DNA of 29,263 bases from an uncultured Faecalibacterium sp. (lineage in GTDB: Bacteria; Bacillota; Clostridia; Oscillospirales; Ruminococcaceae), in NCBI GenBank assembly GCA_934525735.1, contig CAKSZM010000014.1, forward strand, positions 1 to 29,263, given 5' to 3'. The notes beneath the pieces were generated by a model that was not told where the DNA came from, made no database searches, and saw only the letters and a program-made list of their open reading frames with translations. This document shows positions 6,830 to 13,255 of the stretch, piece by piece (position 1 is the first letter of the stretch; the number at the start of each line of letters is the position of its first letter). The translations under genes and the position numbers were made by a program.

Positions 6830-7744
6830 TTATAAGGTATTGATAAACTGCCGACCGGGCAGGACGGCAAGGGCGGAACGGCTGGCACCGACGTTGATGA
6901 GCTGGGCGGCTGCCTGCAGCACTGCGCCGGAGGCGACCGTGGCCGGGATGGCATCGGTGCGCAGCACTTTCTGTGCGGCCCGCTGGGCGTCGGTGGTGTT
7001 CACGGCCACAACATTGTCCACCACATAGGAGTTGTAGTTCTCCGGAACGAAGCCGTAGCCGAGGTCGCTGATGCCGTGGGGGCCGGTCAGCCCGCCGCTC
7101 AGCGCCTGAGATTCGTAAGGCTCTACAGCGGCGATGCGGACATCGTTGGTCCACGCCTTGATGGTCTCGCCCACACCGGTCACGGTGCCGCCGCTGCCCA
7201 CACCGATGACGATGGCGTCCACAAGGCTCTTGCCCTCCCGGGCAATCGACTGCACGATGGCCGGGCCGGTGACACGCCGGTGATACTCCGGGTTGTCGTC
7301 GTTGGCCAACCAGTCCATGTCATACCAATGGTTTGCGGCGGCGGTCTGTGCGGCGAGTCTCCGTGCACCGGCAACGCCGCTGCGGGCGGGGCTGTGCCGG
7401 ATCTGGGCGCCCAGCCGCAGCAAAGCTTCCTGCCGCAGAGCGGGGGCGTCCTCCGGCATCACAAGCACCACCGGGTGCCCGGCGGTAAGCCCTGCCAGCG
7501 TCAGGGCAGCGGCAAAGGGGCCGGACGCGGCTTCAATGATGGGCTGGCCAGGCTGCAGCTTTTTCTTTTCGATGGCCAGCGCCAGCATCCCTTCGGCCAG
7601 ACCGTCGCGAGCCGTGCCGGTGGGACCGGAAAAATCCAGATACGCATACAGGCGGCCCTTCAGCCCGCAGGCTGCGGCGTAGCCCCGCAGCTCCACGATG
7701 GGGCAGGCGGTGAGCGTCTGATAAAAGTTCGGGTAGATCGGCAC
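6830..7744 (-). CDS. Cysteine synthase-like PLP-fold protein lacking the catalytic lysine
   Basis: The 304-residue protein follows the fold-type II (cysteine synthase/cystathionine beta-synthase) pattern from end to end: CPIVELRG (14-21), the phosphate-binding loop GVGSGGTVTGVG (181-192), VEP (207-209), SGGLTGPHG and LGYGFVP (228-234). The lysine that forms the Schiff base with PLP in the NPxGSVKDR motif is replaced: here the motif reads GPTGTARDG, with Arg46 (codon CGC) at that position. The substrate loop TSGNTG reads ASGPFA (73-78). It may therefore be a non-catalytic or altered-function relative. The GTG at 7742-7744 is chosen because AAAGGGGGC precedes it and family members start there; an ATG at 7813 would add 23 unlike residues that overlap repeat-like sequence. 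Confidence 0.75.
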   Translation of the reverse strand: MPIYPNFYQTLTACPIVELRGYAAACGLKGRLYAYLDFSGPTGTARDGLAEGMLALAIEKKKLQPGQPIIEAASGPFAAALTLAGLTAGHPVVLVMPEDAPALRQEALLRLGAQIRHSPARSGVAGARRLAAQTAAANHWYDMDWLANDDNPEYHRRVTGPAIVQSIAREGKSLVDAIVIGVGSGGTVTGVGETIKAWTNDVRIAAVEPYESQALSGGLTGPHGISDLGYGFVPENYNSYVVDNVVAVNTTDAQRAAQKVLRTDAIPATVASGAVLQAAAQLINVGASRSALAVLPGRQFINTL

Positions 7745-7910
7745 GGAAAGCCCCCTTTCGGAAAAATGACCCTCCCAACGCAAGGCTGAGAGGGCATCTG
7801 GAATACAACGCATTCATATCCTAACGCAAAAGCCCCCTGCACGTCAAGCGTCAGTTTGGCAAAAACAGCGAAATTTTGCCGCTTTTTTCAGAAAAATCTC
7901 CAGAATCCCC

Positions 7911-7939
7911 TTGACAGGCGGAACGGGTTCTGCTATACT
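7911..7939 (+). promoter_or_regulatory. Promoter of the ylxM-ffh operon
   Basis: Consensus TTGACA (7911-7916) and TATACT (7934-7939) are exactly 17 bases apart, and the ylxM ATG is 69 bases downstream. It is the strongest-looking promoter in the window and fits a highly expressed housekeeping operon. Confidence 0.85.
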
Positions 7940-8007
7940 TCATCCGTAAAGCAAAAAAGCTTTACATCACTTCTCGAAAGCGAAGGCGTAACACCGGGGG
8001 TCAGGCG

Positions 8008-8388
8008 ATGGCAAAAGATCTGGAAATGGGCTATCTGCTCGACTTTTACGGCGAGGTGCTGACCGAAAAACAGCGCGAGATGCTGCGCCAGTATTACAAC
8101 GACGACCTCTCGCTGAGTGAGATCGGCGAAAACTTCGGCATCACCCGGCAGGGTGCGCGGGACACCATCAAGCATGGAGAGAACGCACTGCGGGAGCTGG
8201 AGGAAAAGGTCGGCTTTGCGGCGCGTTACCGCCGGGTGCAGCAGAAGCTGGAAGAACTGGAACAGATGGTCATTGATGCACGGTTCGAGTGCACCGGCCC
8301 CGGCGGGCTGACCACCACCGAGTACGCCGCCCAGCTGACAAAGATGCTGGAGTTGATCCGTTCCATCGACGAAGCAAATGAGAGCTGA
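8008..8388 (+). CDS. ylxM: YlxM, SRP-associated helix-turn-helix protein
   Basis: The 126-residue protein has the YlxM N-terminus (LEMGYLLDFYGEVLTEKQRE), a sigma-like helix-turn-helix (LSLSEIGENFGITRQGARD, about residues 35-53) and a coiled C-terminal part. YlxM accompanies Ffh in Firmicutes and is reported to modulate SRP function in Gram-positive bacteria. It lies 24 bases upstream of ffh and directly behind a consensus promoter, so the two are co-transcribed. The ATG is preceded by GGGGGT. The C-terminal end is a little longer than common YlxM lengths (about 105-115). Confidence 0.9.
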   Translation: MAKDLEMGYLLDFYGEVLTEKQREMLRQYYNDDLSLSEIGENFGITRQGARDTIKHGENALRELEEKVGFAARYRRVQQKLEELEQMVIDARFECTGPGGLTTTEYAAQLTKMLELIRSIDEANES

Positions 8389-8412
8389 CAACTACGAAAG
8401 GAGCACCGTACA

Positions 8413-9768
8413 ATGGCATTTGAATCCCTGACCGACCGCCTTGCCGGTGTGTTCAAAAAGCTGCGCGGCCACGGAAAACTGACCGAGGCCGATATCAAGG
8501 CAGCGATGCGCGAAGTGCGCATGGCTCTGCTGGAAGCCGATGTCAACTATAAGGTTGCCAAGGACTTCTGCGCAAAGGTGTCCGAGCGCGCCATGGGGCA
8601 GGAGGTCATGGAAAGCCTGACCCCCGCTCAGCAGGTGGTCAAGATCGTCAATGAGGAGCTGGTCGCCCTGATGGGCGGCAGCGAGGCAGCCCGTCTGAAC
8701 ATCAAGAACAAGGGCCAGACGATCATCATGCTCTGCGGCCTGCAGGGCAACGGTAAAACCACCCATGCGGCAAAGCTTGCCAAATACTTCATCAAGCAGG
8801 GCCGCCGCCCCATTCTGGTGGCCTGCGATATTTACCGCCCTGCGGCCATCGATCAGCTGCAGGTAGTGGGCAAACAGGCGGGCGCGGAGGTGTTCACTCT
8901 GCCGGGCGCCAAGCCCCCGGAGATCGCCCGCAAGGCGCTGGCGCATGCGAAGGATTACGGCAATGACATTGTGATCCTCGATACTGCCGGCCGTCTGCAG
9001 ATCGACGATGTGCTCATGCAGGAACTGGTGGATATCAAGGAAGCTGTTCCTGTGGACGAGACCCTGCTGGTGGTGGACGCCATGGCAGGTCAGGACGCGG
9101 TGAATGTTGCCAAAACCTTCAACGAGAAGGTGGGCATCGACGGCATCATCCTGACCAAGACCGACGGCGACACCCGCGGCGGTGCAGCCCTCTCGGTGCT
9201 GGCCGTTACCGGCAAGCCTATCAAGTTCCAGGGCACCGGCGAAAAGCTGGACGATCTGGATGTGTTCCATCCGGACCGCATGGCAAGCCGCATTCTGGGC
9301 ATGGGCGATGTGCTGAGCCTGATCGAGCGTGCGCAGGAGACAGCCGACGAAAAGGCCGCCGCGGAGACCGCAAAGCGGATGATGGAGAACAAGTTCGACA
9401 TGAACGACATGCTGGACCAGTTCGCACAGATCCGCAAGATGGGCGGCGCAGGCGCCATGCTGAGCATGCTGCCCGGCGGCAGCGGCATCGACCCCAGTCA
9501 GGTCGACGAAAAAGCCTTTGACCGCATCGAGGCCATGATCTATTCCATGACCAAAGAAGAGCGCGAGAAGCCTTCCATCATCAACCCCAAGCGCAAGCGC
9601 CGTATTGCTGCAGGCAGCGGCACCACCGTGGCGGACGTCAACAAGCTGCTCAAGCAGTTTGAAATGATGCAGAAGATGATGAAGCAGTTCAAGAAGAGCC
9701 CCAAGGGCTTTGCCCGCCGTCTGGGCGGCATGATGGGCAACCCCAATGCATTCCGCGGGCTGAAATAA
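8413..9768 (+). CDS. ffh: Signal recognition particle protein Ffh (SRP54)
   Basis: The 451-residue GTPase binds signal peptides and 4.5S/6S RNA to deliver nascent membrane proteins to FtsY. An N-terminal helical bundle is followed by the G domain: P-loop GLQGNGKTT (109-117), DTAGRL, and TKTDGDTRGGAAL. The M domain holds the methionine-rich signal-peptide groove and the RNA-binding helix-turn-helix RRIAAGSGTTVADVNKLLKQF near residues 396-416 (first residues quoted only). Length is normal. AAAGGAG lies about 9 bases before the ATG. Confidence 0.97.
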   Translation: MAFESLTDRLAGVFKKLRGHGKLTEADIKAAMREVRMALLEADVNYKVAKDFCAKVSERAMGQEVMESLTPAQQVVKIVNEELVALMGGSEAARLNIKNKGQTIIMLCGLQGNGKTTHAAKLAKYFIKQGRRPILVACDIYRPAAIDQLQVVGKQAGAEVFTLPGAKPPEIARKALAHAKDYGNDIVILDTAGRLQIDDVLMQELVDIKEAVPVDETLLVVDAMAGQDAVNVAKTFNEKVGIDGIILTKTDGDTRGGAALSVLAVTGKPIKFQGTGEKLDDLDVFHPDRMASRILGMGDVLSLIERAQETADEKAAAETAKRMMENKFDMNDMLDQFAQIRKMGGAGAMLSMLPGGSGIDPSQVDEKAFDRIEAMIYSMTKEEREKPSIINPKRKRRIAAGSGTTVADVNKLLKQFEMMQKMMKQFKKSPKGFARRLGGMMGNPNAFRGLK

Positions 9769-9783
9769 TTTCTGGATACAACC

Positions 9784-9827
9784 CCCTTGCGGGTTTGTAG
9801 AATATAATCAACATGCGCCCGCAAGGG
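9784..9827 (+). promoter_or_regulatory. Leader inverted repeat upstream of rpsP
   Basis: CCCTTGCGGG (9784-9793) and CCCGCAAGGG (9818-9827) are a perfect 10-bp inverted repeat separated by 24 bases. The loop contains TATAAT (9802-9807), so the site could be a promoter, an RNA leader structure or both. A ribosomal-protein leader is possible because rpsP starts 34 bases further on. No good -35 is visible. Confidence 0.5.
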
Positions 9828-9861
9828 CTGCACAAAAACAATTTTCTGGAGGATATTTACC

Positions 9862-10104
9862 ATGGCAGTTAAGATTCGTCTGCGCCGCGTCGGCGCCAAG
9901 AAGGCTCCCTTCTATCGTGTTGTTGTTGCTGACAGCCGCTTCCCCCGCGACGGCCGTTTCATCGAAGAGATCGGTACCTTTGATCCGAACAAGGAACCCT
10001 CTGAGATCAAGATCGACGGCGAGAAGGCAAAACAGTGGATCGCCAACGGCGCACAGCCCACTGACACCGTCCGCGTGCTGCTGAAGAAGTCCAACGTTCT
10101 GTAA
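9862..10104 (+). CDS. rpsP: 30S ribosomal protein bS16
   Basis: The 80-residue protein is a complete bS16: [19 protein letters not shown], then [18 protein letters not shown] and TFDPNKEP. It is a small-subunit assembly protein that binds 16S rRNA. TGGAGG lies 10 bases before the ATG. Its place between ffh and the KH-domain gene is the classic Firmicutes order. Confidence 0.97.
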   Translation: MAVKIRLRRVGAKKAPFYRVVVADSRFPRDGRFIEEIGTFDPNKEPSEIKIDGEKAKQWIANGAQPTDTVRVLLKKSNVL

Positions 10105-10121
10105 GTAGGGAGGGCTGACTC

Positions 10122-10355
10122 ATGCAGGAGCTGTTGCTGGCAGTTGCCCGCGGTCTCGTGGAGGACAAGGACGCCGTCAAGGTCACGGTGGACGAGCCCC
10201 GCGAGGACGGCACCATCGTCTACCACCTGAGCGTGGCAGAGGGAGATATGGGCCGTGTCATCGGCAAGCAGGGCCGGATCGCAAAAGCCATTCGTGTGGT
10301 GATGCGCGCGGCTGCTGTGCGGGTCGATGAAAAGGTCCTTGTTGAGATCGACTGA
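10122..10355 (+). CDS. khpA: KH-domain RNA-binding protein KhpA (YlqC)
   Basis: The 77-residue protein consists of one KH domain with the GxxG loop VIGKQGRIAKAIR (about residues 47-59). KhpA forms an RNA-binding complex with KhpB/Jag and affects cell division and elongation in Gram-positive bacteria. It starts 17 bases after rpsP with a GGGAGGG ribosome site, so it is in the same operon. Confidence 0.93.
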   Translation: MQELLLAVARGLVEDKDAVKVTVDEPREDGTIVYHLSVAEGDMGRVIGKQGRIAKAIRVVMRAAAVRVDEKVLVEID

Positions 10356-10367
10356 GCACCCTACAGG

Positions 10368-10397
10368 CCCTTTGCCCTTGCGGCAAGGGGTCTTTTT
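10368..10397 (+). terminator. Intrinsic terminator after khpA
   Basis: CCCTTTGCC (10368-10376) pairs with GGCAAGGGG (10382-10390, one G-T pair), and a T-rich run follows. It may separate rpsP-khpA transcription from rimM-trmD or act as a partial terminator. Confidence 0.7.
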
Positions 10398-10413
10398 GAT
10401 TTTTGACAGCAGG

Positions 10414-10588
10414 CTCGCCCTCTTCGTCATTGCTTGCGCAATGCCACCTTGCTCCCCTTTTTGTCGCTTGCGCGACATCTTCCCCCGGCGCGTGGGAAGT
10501 CTGTCAAAGGGAGAGGCAAGGGCCTGACCGGTACGTTCTTGGCTCTCCCTTTGGGAGAGCTGTCACCGTAGGTGACTGAGAGGGCGAG
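10414..10588. repeat. Small palindromic element, complete copy (family 1)
   Basis: The terminal inverted repeat is perfect over 10 bases: CTCGCCCTCT (10414-10423) and AGAGGGCGAG (10579-10588). Inside are several short hairpins (for example ATTGC/GCAAT and GTCGC/GCGAC around TTGC loops, and GCTCTCCC/GGGAGAGC near 10543-10561). The right end shares the GACTGAGAGGG signature with the element at 5030-5187. No open frame is credible. It is inserted between khpA and rimM inside an otherwise conserved operon. Confidence 0.7.
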
Positions 10589-10612
10589 GACGCAAAAACA
10601 AGGAGCAGAACA

Positions 10613-11149
10613 ATGCAGCAATATCTGGAAGCCGGAAAAGTTGTTACCACCCACGGCGTGCGCGGAGAGATGAAACTGGAACTCTGGTGCGACGGCGTGG
10701 ATTTTCTGAAGAAGGCCGGCAGACTGTACCCCTCCGCACAGGGCGGAAAAGCCTATAAGATCATCTCCATCCGCCCGCAGGGGCAGATGGCGCTGCTCCA
10801 GCTGGAGGGCGTGAACGATATGGACGCCGCCCGGGCGCTGCGCGGGCAGGTGTTCTACTTTGACCGCAACGATGCCACCCTGCCTGCAGGCAGATGGTAT
10901 GTGGCCGACCTCATCGGGTGCGAAGTGCGGGATGCCGACACCGGCAAGGTGTACGGAGTGGTGACCAGCGTGGATCACCCCGGCGCACAGGATATCTATA
11001 CGGTCAGATCCCCCAGCGGAAAAGAGTATATGTTCCCCGGGGTGGATGCGTTCCTGAAAGAGCGCAACCCGCCGGAAGGATATATCCTCGTCACGCCCAT
11101 TCCGGGGCTGCTGGATGACGACTTTGACAGCGAGCGGGAGGAAGAATAA
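10613..11149 (+). CDS. rimM: Ribosome maturation factor RimM
   Basis: The 178-residue protein has the RimM N-terminal beta-barrel (GKVVTTHGVRGEMKLE, residues 8-23) and a C-terminal PRC-barrel (WYVADLIGCEVRDADTGK onward). RimM assists maturation of the 30S head and binds uS19. AAGGAG lies 10 bases before the ATG. The stop codon is one base from the trmD start, so the two are translationally coupled. Confidence 0.95.
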   Translation: MQQYLEAGKVVTTHGVRGEMKLELWCDGVDFLKKAGRLYPSAQGGKAYKIISIRPQGQMALLQLEGVNDMDAARALRGQVFYFDRNDATLPAGRWYVADLIGCEVRDADTGKVYGVVTSVDHPGAQDIYTVRSPSGKEYMFPGVDAFLKERNPPEGYILVTPIPGLLDDDFDSEREEE

Positions 11150-11150
11150 G

Positions 11151-12386
11151 ATGGGAATGCGCGTGGACATTGTGACCCTGTTCCCGGAGATGTGCCAGCA
11201 GGTGCTGGACGCCAGCATCATCGGCCGGGCGGCAAAGCGCGGCTACATTGAAACGCACTGCCATCAGATCCGGGAATATACCCTGAACAAGCAGAAGCAG
11301 ACCGATGATTACCCCTACGGCGGCGGCTGCGGCATGGTGCTGTACGCCCAGCCCATCGCGGACTGTCTGCGGGCGGTGCAGAAGGAAGTGGCCCAGCAGG
11401 GCCGTCCGGCGCCGCATATCGTGTTTCTGACGGCAGGCGGCCAGCGCTACACCGAAGAGCACGCCAAACGGCTGGCGCAGTACGATAACCTGACGCTGGT
11501 CTGCGGCCACTACGAGGGCATCGATGAGCGGGTCATCAACGCTTTTGCGGATGAGGAGATCTCCATCGGCGATTATATCCTCACCGGCGGCGAGCTGGCC
11601 AGCCTTGTGGTGGCGGACAGCGTGCTGCGCCTGAAGCCCGGCGTGCTGGCCGAGCAGAAAGGCTACGAGGAAGAAAGCTATTGGGACGGCCTGCTGGAAT
11701 ATCCCCAGTACACCCGCCCCGAAGTGTGGGAAGGCCGTGCGGTGCCGCAGGTGCTGCTGGGCGGCGACCATCAGAAGATCGATGCATGGCGCGGCGAGCA
11801 GAGCCGGGAGCGCACCCGTCTGCGCCGCCCGGAACTGTATGAACAGTGGTGCGCCAGCCACCCCATTACCGAGCTGCCCAAGTGGAAGCGGGGCGAGAAT
11901 ATGCGTCTTGTCAGGACCGATGAGCAGTTTGCGGCCGCTGCACGCATTTTTGTGGAGGGACGCCGCACCACCTGCGCCGAAAACTGGACCGAGGAATACT
12001 GCCAGAGCCTGAGCGAAGAGGAATATCTGCTGCAGCTGCGGCAGGAAAAGGCTGCGGGCTGGGTATGCTATCTGCATACCACGAAGGATGTGCCGGACGG
12101 GATGGTCAGCGTCAACCACAAGGTGGGGCATATCGAGCATCTCTTTGTGACGGAAAGCGCCCGGGGAAAGGGCATCGGGCAGAAGATGCTGGACTTTGCC
12201 CGCAGAAAGCTGGAAGAGCACGAGCACCCGGTGCTGAGTGTCTTGAACACCAACACCCGGGCCATTGCGCTCTACACCCGCATGGGCTGGAAGCTGGCCG
12301 GCGGCACGGAGCTGGAATTTGACCCGGCGCAGTACCCGGCTGTGGTGAAGAAATGCGCGCTGGTGTGGATGCGGTACGAAGGCTGA
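11151..12386 (+). CDS. trmD: tRNA (guanine37-N1)-methyltransferase TrmD fused to a GNAT domain
   Basis: The 411-residue protein is far longer than TrmD alone (about 240-250). Residues 1-240 are a complete TrmD that methylates G37 of tRNAs with S-adenosylmethionine and prevents frameshifting. Landmarks are VTLFPEM (8-14), YGGGCGMV (56-63), GHYEGIDERV (119-128) and YILTGGELA (142-150) of the knotted SAM site. Residues 251-411 are a GNAT acetyltransferase: the acetyl-CoA loop RGKGIGQKM is at 338-346 and NTRAIALYTRMGW at 368-380. The ATG at 11151 lies one base after the rimM stop; ATG 11157 is an alternative. The acceptor of the acetyl group is unknown. Reading is continuous, with no stop or frameshift at the junction. 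Confidence 0.93.
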   Translation: MGMRVDIVTLFPEMCQQVLDASIIGRAAKRGYIETHCHQIREYTLNKQKQTDDYPYGGGCGMVLYAQPIADCLRAVQKEVAQQGRPAPHIVFLTAGGQRYTEEHAKRLAQYDNLTLVCGHYEGIDERVINAFADEEISIGDYILTGGELASLVVADSVLRLKPGVLAEQKGYEEESYWDGLLEYPQYTRPEVWEGRAVPQVLLGGDHQKIDAWRGEQSRERTRLRRPELYEQWCASHPITELPKWKRGENMRLVRTDEQFAAAARIFVEGRRTTCAENWTEEYCQSLSEEEYLLQLRQEKAAGWVCYLHTTKDVPDGMVSVNHKVGHIEHLFVTESARGKGIGQKMLDFARRKLEEHEHPVLSVLNTNTRAIALYTRMGWKLAGGTELEFDPAQYPAVVKKCALVWMRYEG

Positions 12387-12691
12387 GAGGAATGTCGGAA
12401 ACGGGCGGCCGAAGCCGGATGCTCTGCGTCGAAACCATACAAAATCAGCTGAGATAGGGTGCGATGGTCGAAAAAATGTTGAAAACTTTTGTACCTACCC
12501 GCCAAGCTTGAGGGATTATTTTTATTATCTTTGTATAAATAATGAAAAAAGGCCCCTCTTTCATTGGGAAAACCGCCAAAAATGCGCCGCAGGTCTGTAC
12601 AAGCGTTTCGACTTGCGCTAAAATAATCGTAACGCAACAGGCATACGATAGAATCTGTACCCAAAACGATATTAGATAGGAGCGCTTTACT
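12387..12691 (+). other. Intergenic region upstream of ptsH
   Basis: This 305-base gap turns AT-rich after 12500 and probably holds the ptsH promoter. I find no hexamer pair with good spacing; TACGAT at 12644-12649 and TAGAAT at 12649-12654 are weak -10 candidates. A 7-bp AT-rich hairpin (12541-12547 with 12559-12565) may end trmD transcription. No gene is visible. Confidence 0.4.
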
Positions 12692-12955
12692 ATGTACGTG
12701 AAAGAAGTTACCGTTGAAAATCAGGTTGGTCTGCACGCTCGTCCGGCTACCTTCTTCATCCAGAAGGCTAACGAGTTCAAGTCTTCCATCTGGGTCGAGA
12801 AGGAAGAGCGCCGCGTGAACGCAAAGAGCCTGCTGGGCGTCCTGTCTCTGGGCATCGTGGGCGGCACCACCATCCGTATCATCGCCGACGGCGCTGATGA
12901 GCAGGCTGCAGTTGACGGCCTGATCAAGCTGGTGGAGTCCGGCTTTGCAGAGTAA
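12692..12955 (+). CDS. ptsH: Phosphocarrier protein HPr
   Basis: The 87-residue protein is HPr, which passes phosphate from enzyme I to sugar-specific PTS components. The active-site histidine His15 lies in GLHARPAT (13-20). The regulatory serine Ser46 lies in NAKSLLGVLSLGI (43-55), the site used by HPr kinase for carbon catabolite control in Firmicutes. Presence of His15 separates it from Crh. TAGGAG lies about 10 bases before the ATG. It is a separate unit with its own terminator; no ptsI follows. Confidence 0.95.
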   Translation: MYVKEVTVENQVGLHARPATFFIQKANEFKSSIWVEKEERRVNAKSLLGVLSLGIVGGTTIRIIADGADEQAAVDGLIKLVESGFAE

Positions 12956-12974
12956 TTTGCACCTGTAAAAAATG

Positions 12975-13002
12975 AGCGGCGGGGGTTCCCTGCCGCTTTT
13001 TT
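12975..13002 (+). terminator. Terminator of ptsH
   Basis: AGCGGC (12975-12980) pairs with GCCGCT (12992-12997), with an inner GGG/CCC pairing, and a T run follows. It starts 19 bases after the ptsH stop. Confidence 0.85.
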
Positions 13003-13024
13003 AGTTTCAAGGAGGGCTTTTGTG

Positions 13025-13255
13025 ATGAAGAACAAACCAATGGAAAAGTTTCTTGCACTGTGTGATTCCGGCAAGCCCTGGTATGTGTTTCTCGTATTCT
13101 ACGGTGTCCTGCTGGCAGCATCGGCATTGGCTGAGCTGCTCACCAAGAAGAAACTGAAATGGTCGGTCTGGGTGCTCAATGCGCTGGGAATCCTTGACTG
13201 TCTGCTCAACATCTTCCGCTGCCGGCTGCAGCAGGAAAAGGCTGAAAACGAATGA
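13025..13255 (+). CDS. Small membrane protein of unknown function
   Basis: The 76-residue protein has two likely membrane segments (about 20-38, WYVFLVFYGVLLAASALAE, and about 47-63) joined by a lysine-rich TKKKLKW turn, and a charged C-terminus. I do not recognise a family. AAGGAGGG precedes the ATG at 13025; a GTG three bases earlier is also in frame. Its last four bases overlap the uvrC start (ATGA), so the two genes are translationally coupled, but nothing links it to DNA repair. Confidence 0.75.
   Translation: MKNKPMEKFLALCDSGKPWYVFLVFYGVLLAASALAELLTKKKLKWSVWVLNALGILDCLLNIFRCRLQQEKAENE

Noticed and set aside
7745..7813. Upstream ATG extension of the PLP-fold gene, and a third family 1 copy in the same stretch
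   Set aside because: The extra 23 residues do not resemble the family and a GTG with a strong ribosome site lies downstream. The repeat likeness is limited to CTGAGAGGGC, too short to call.
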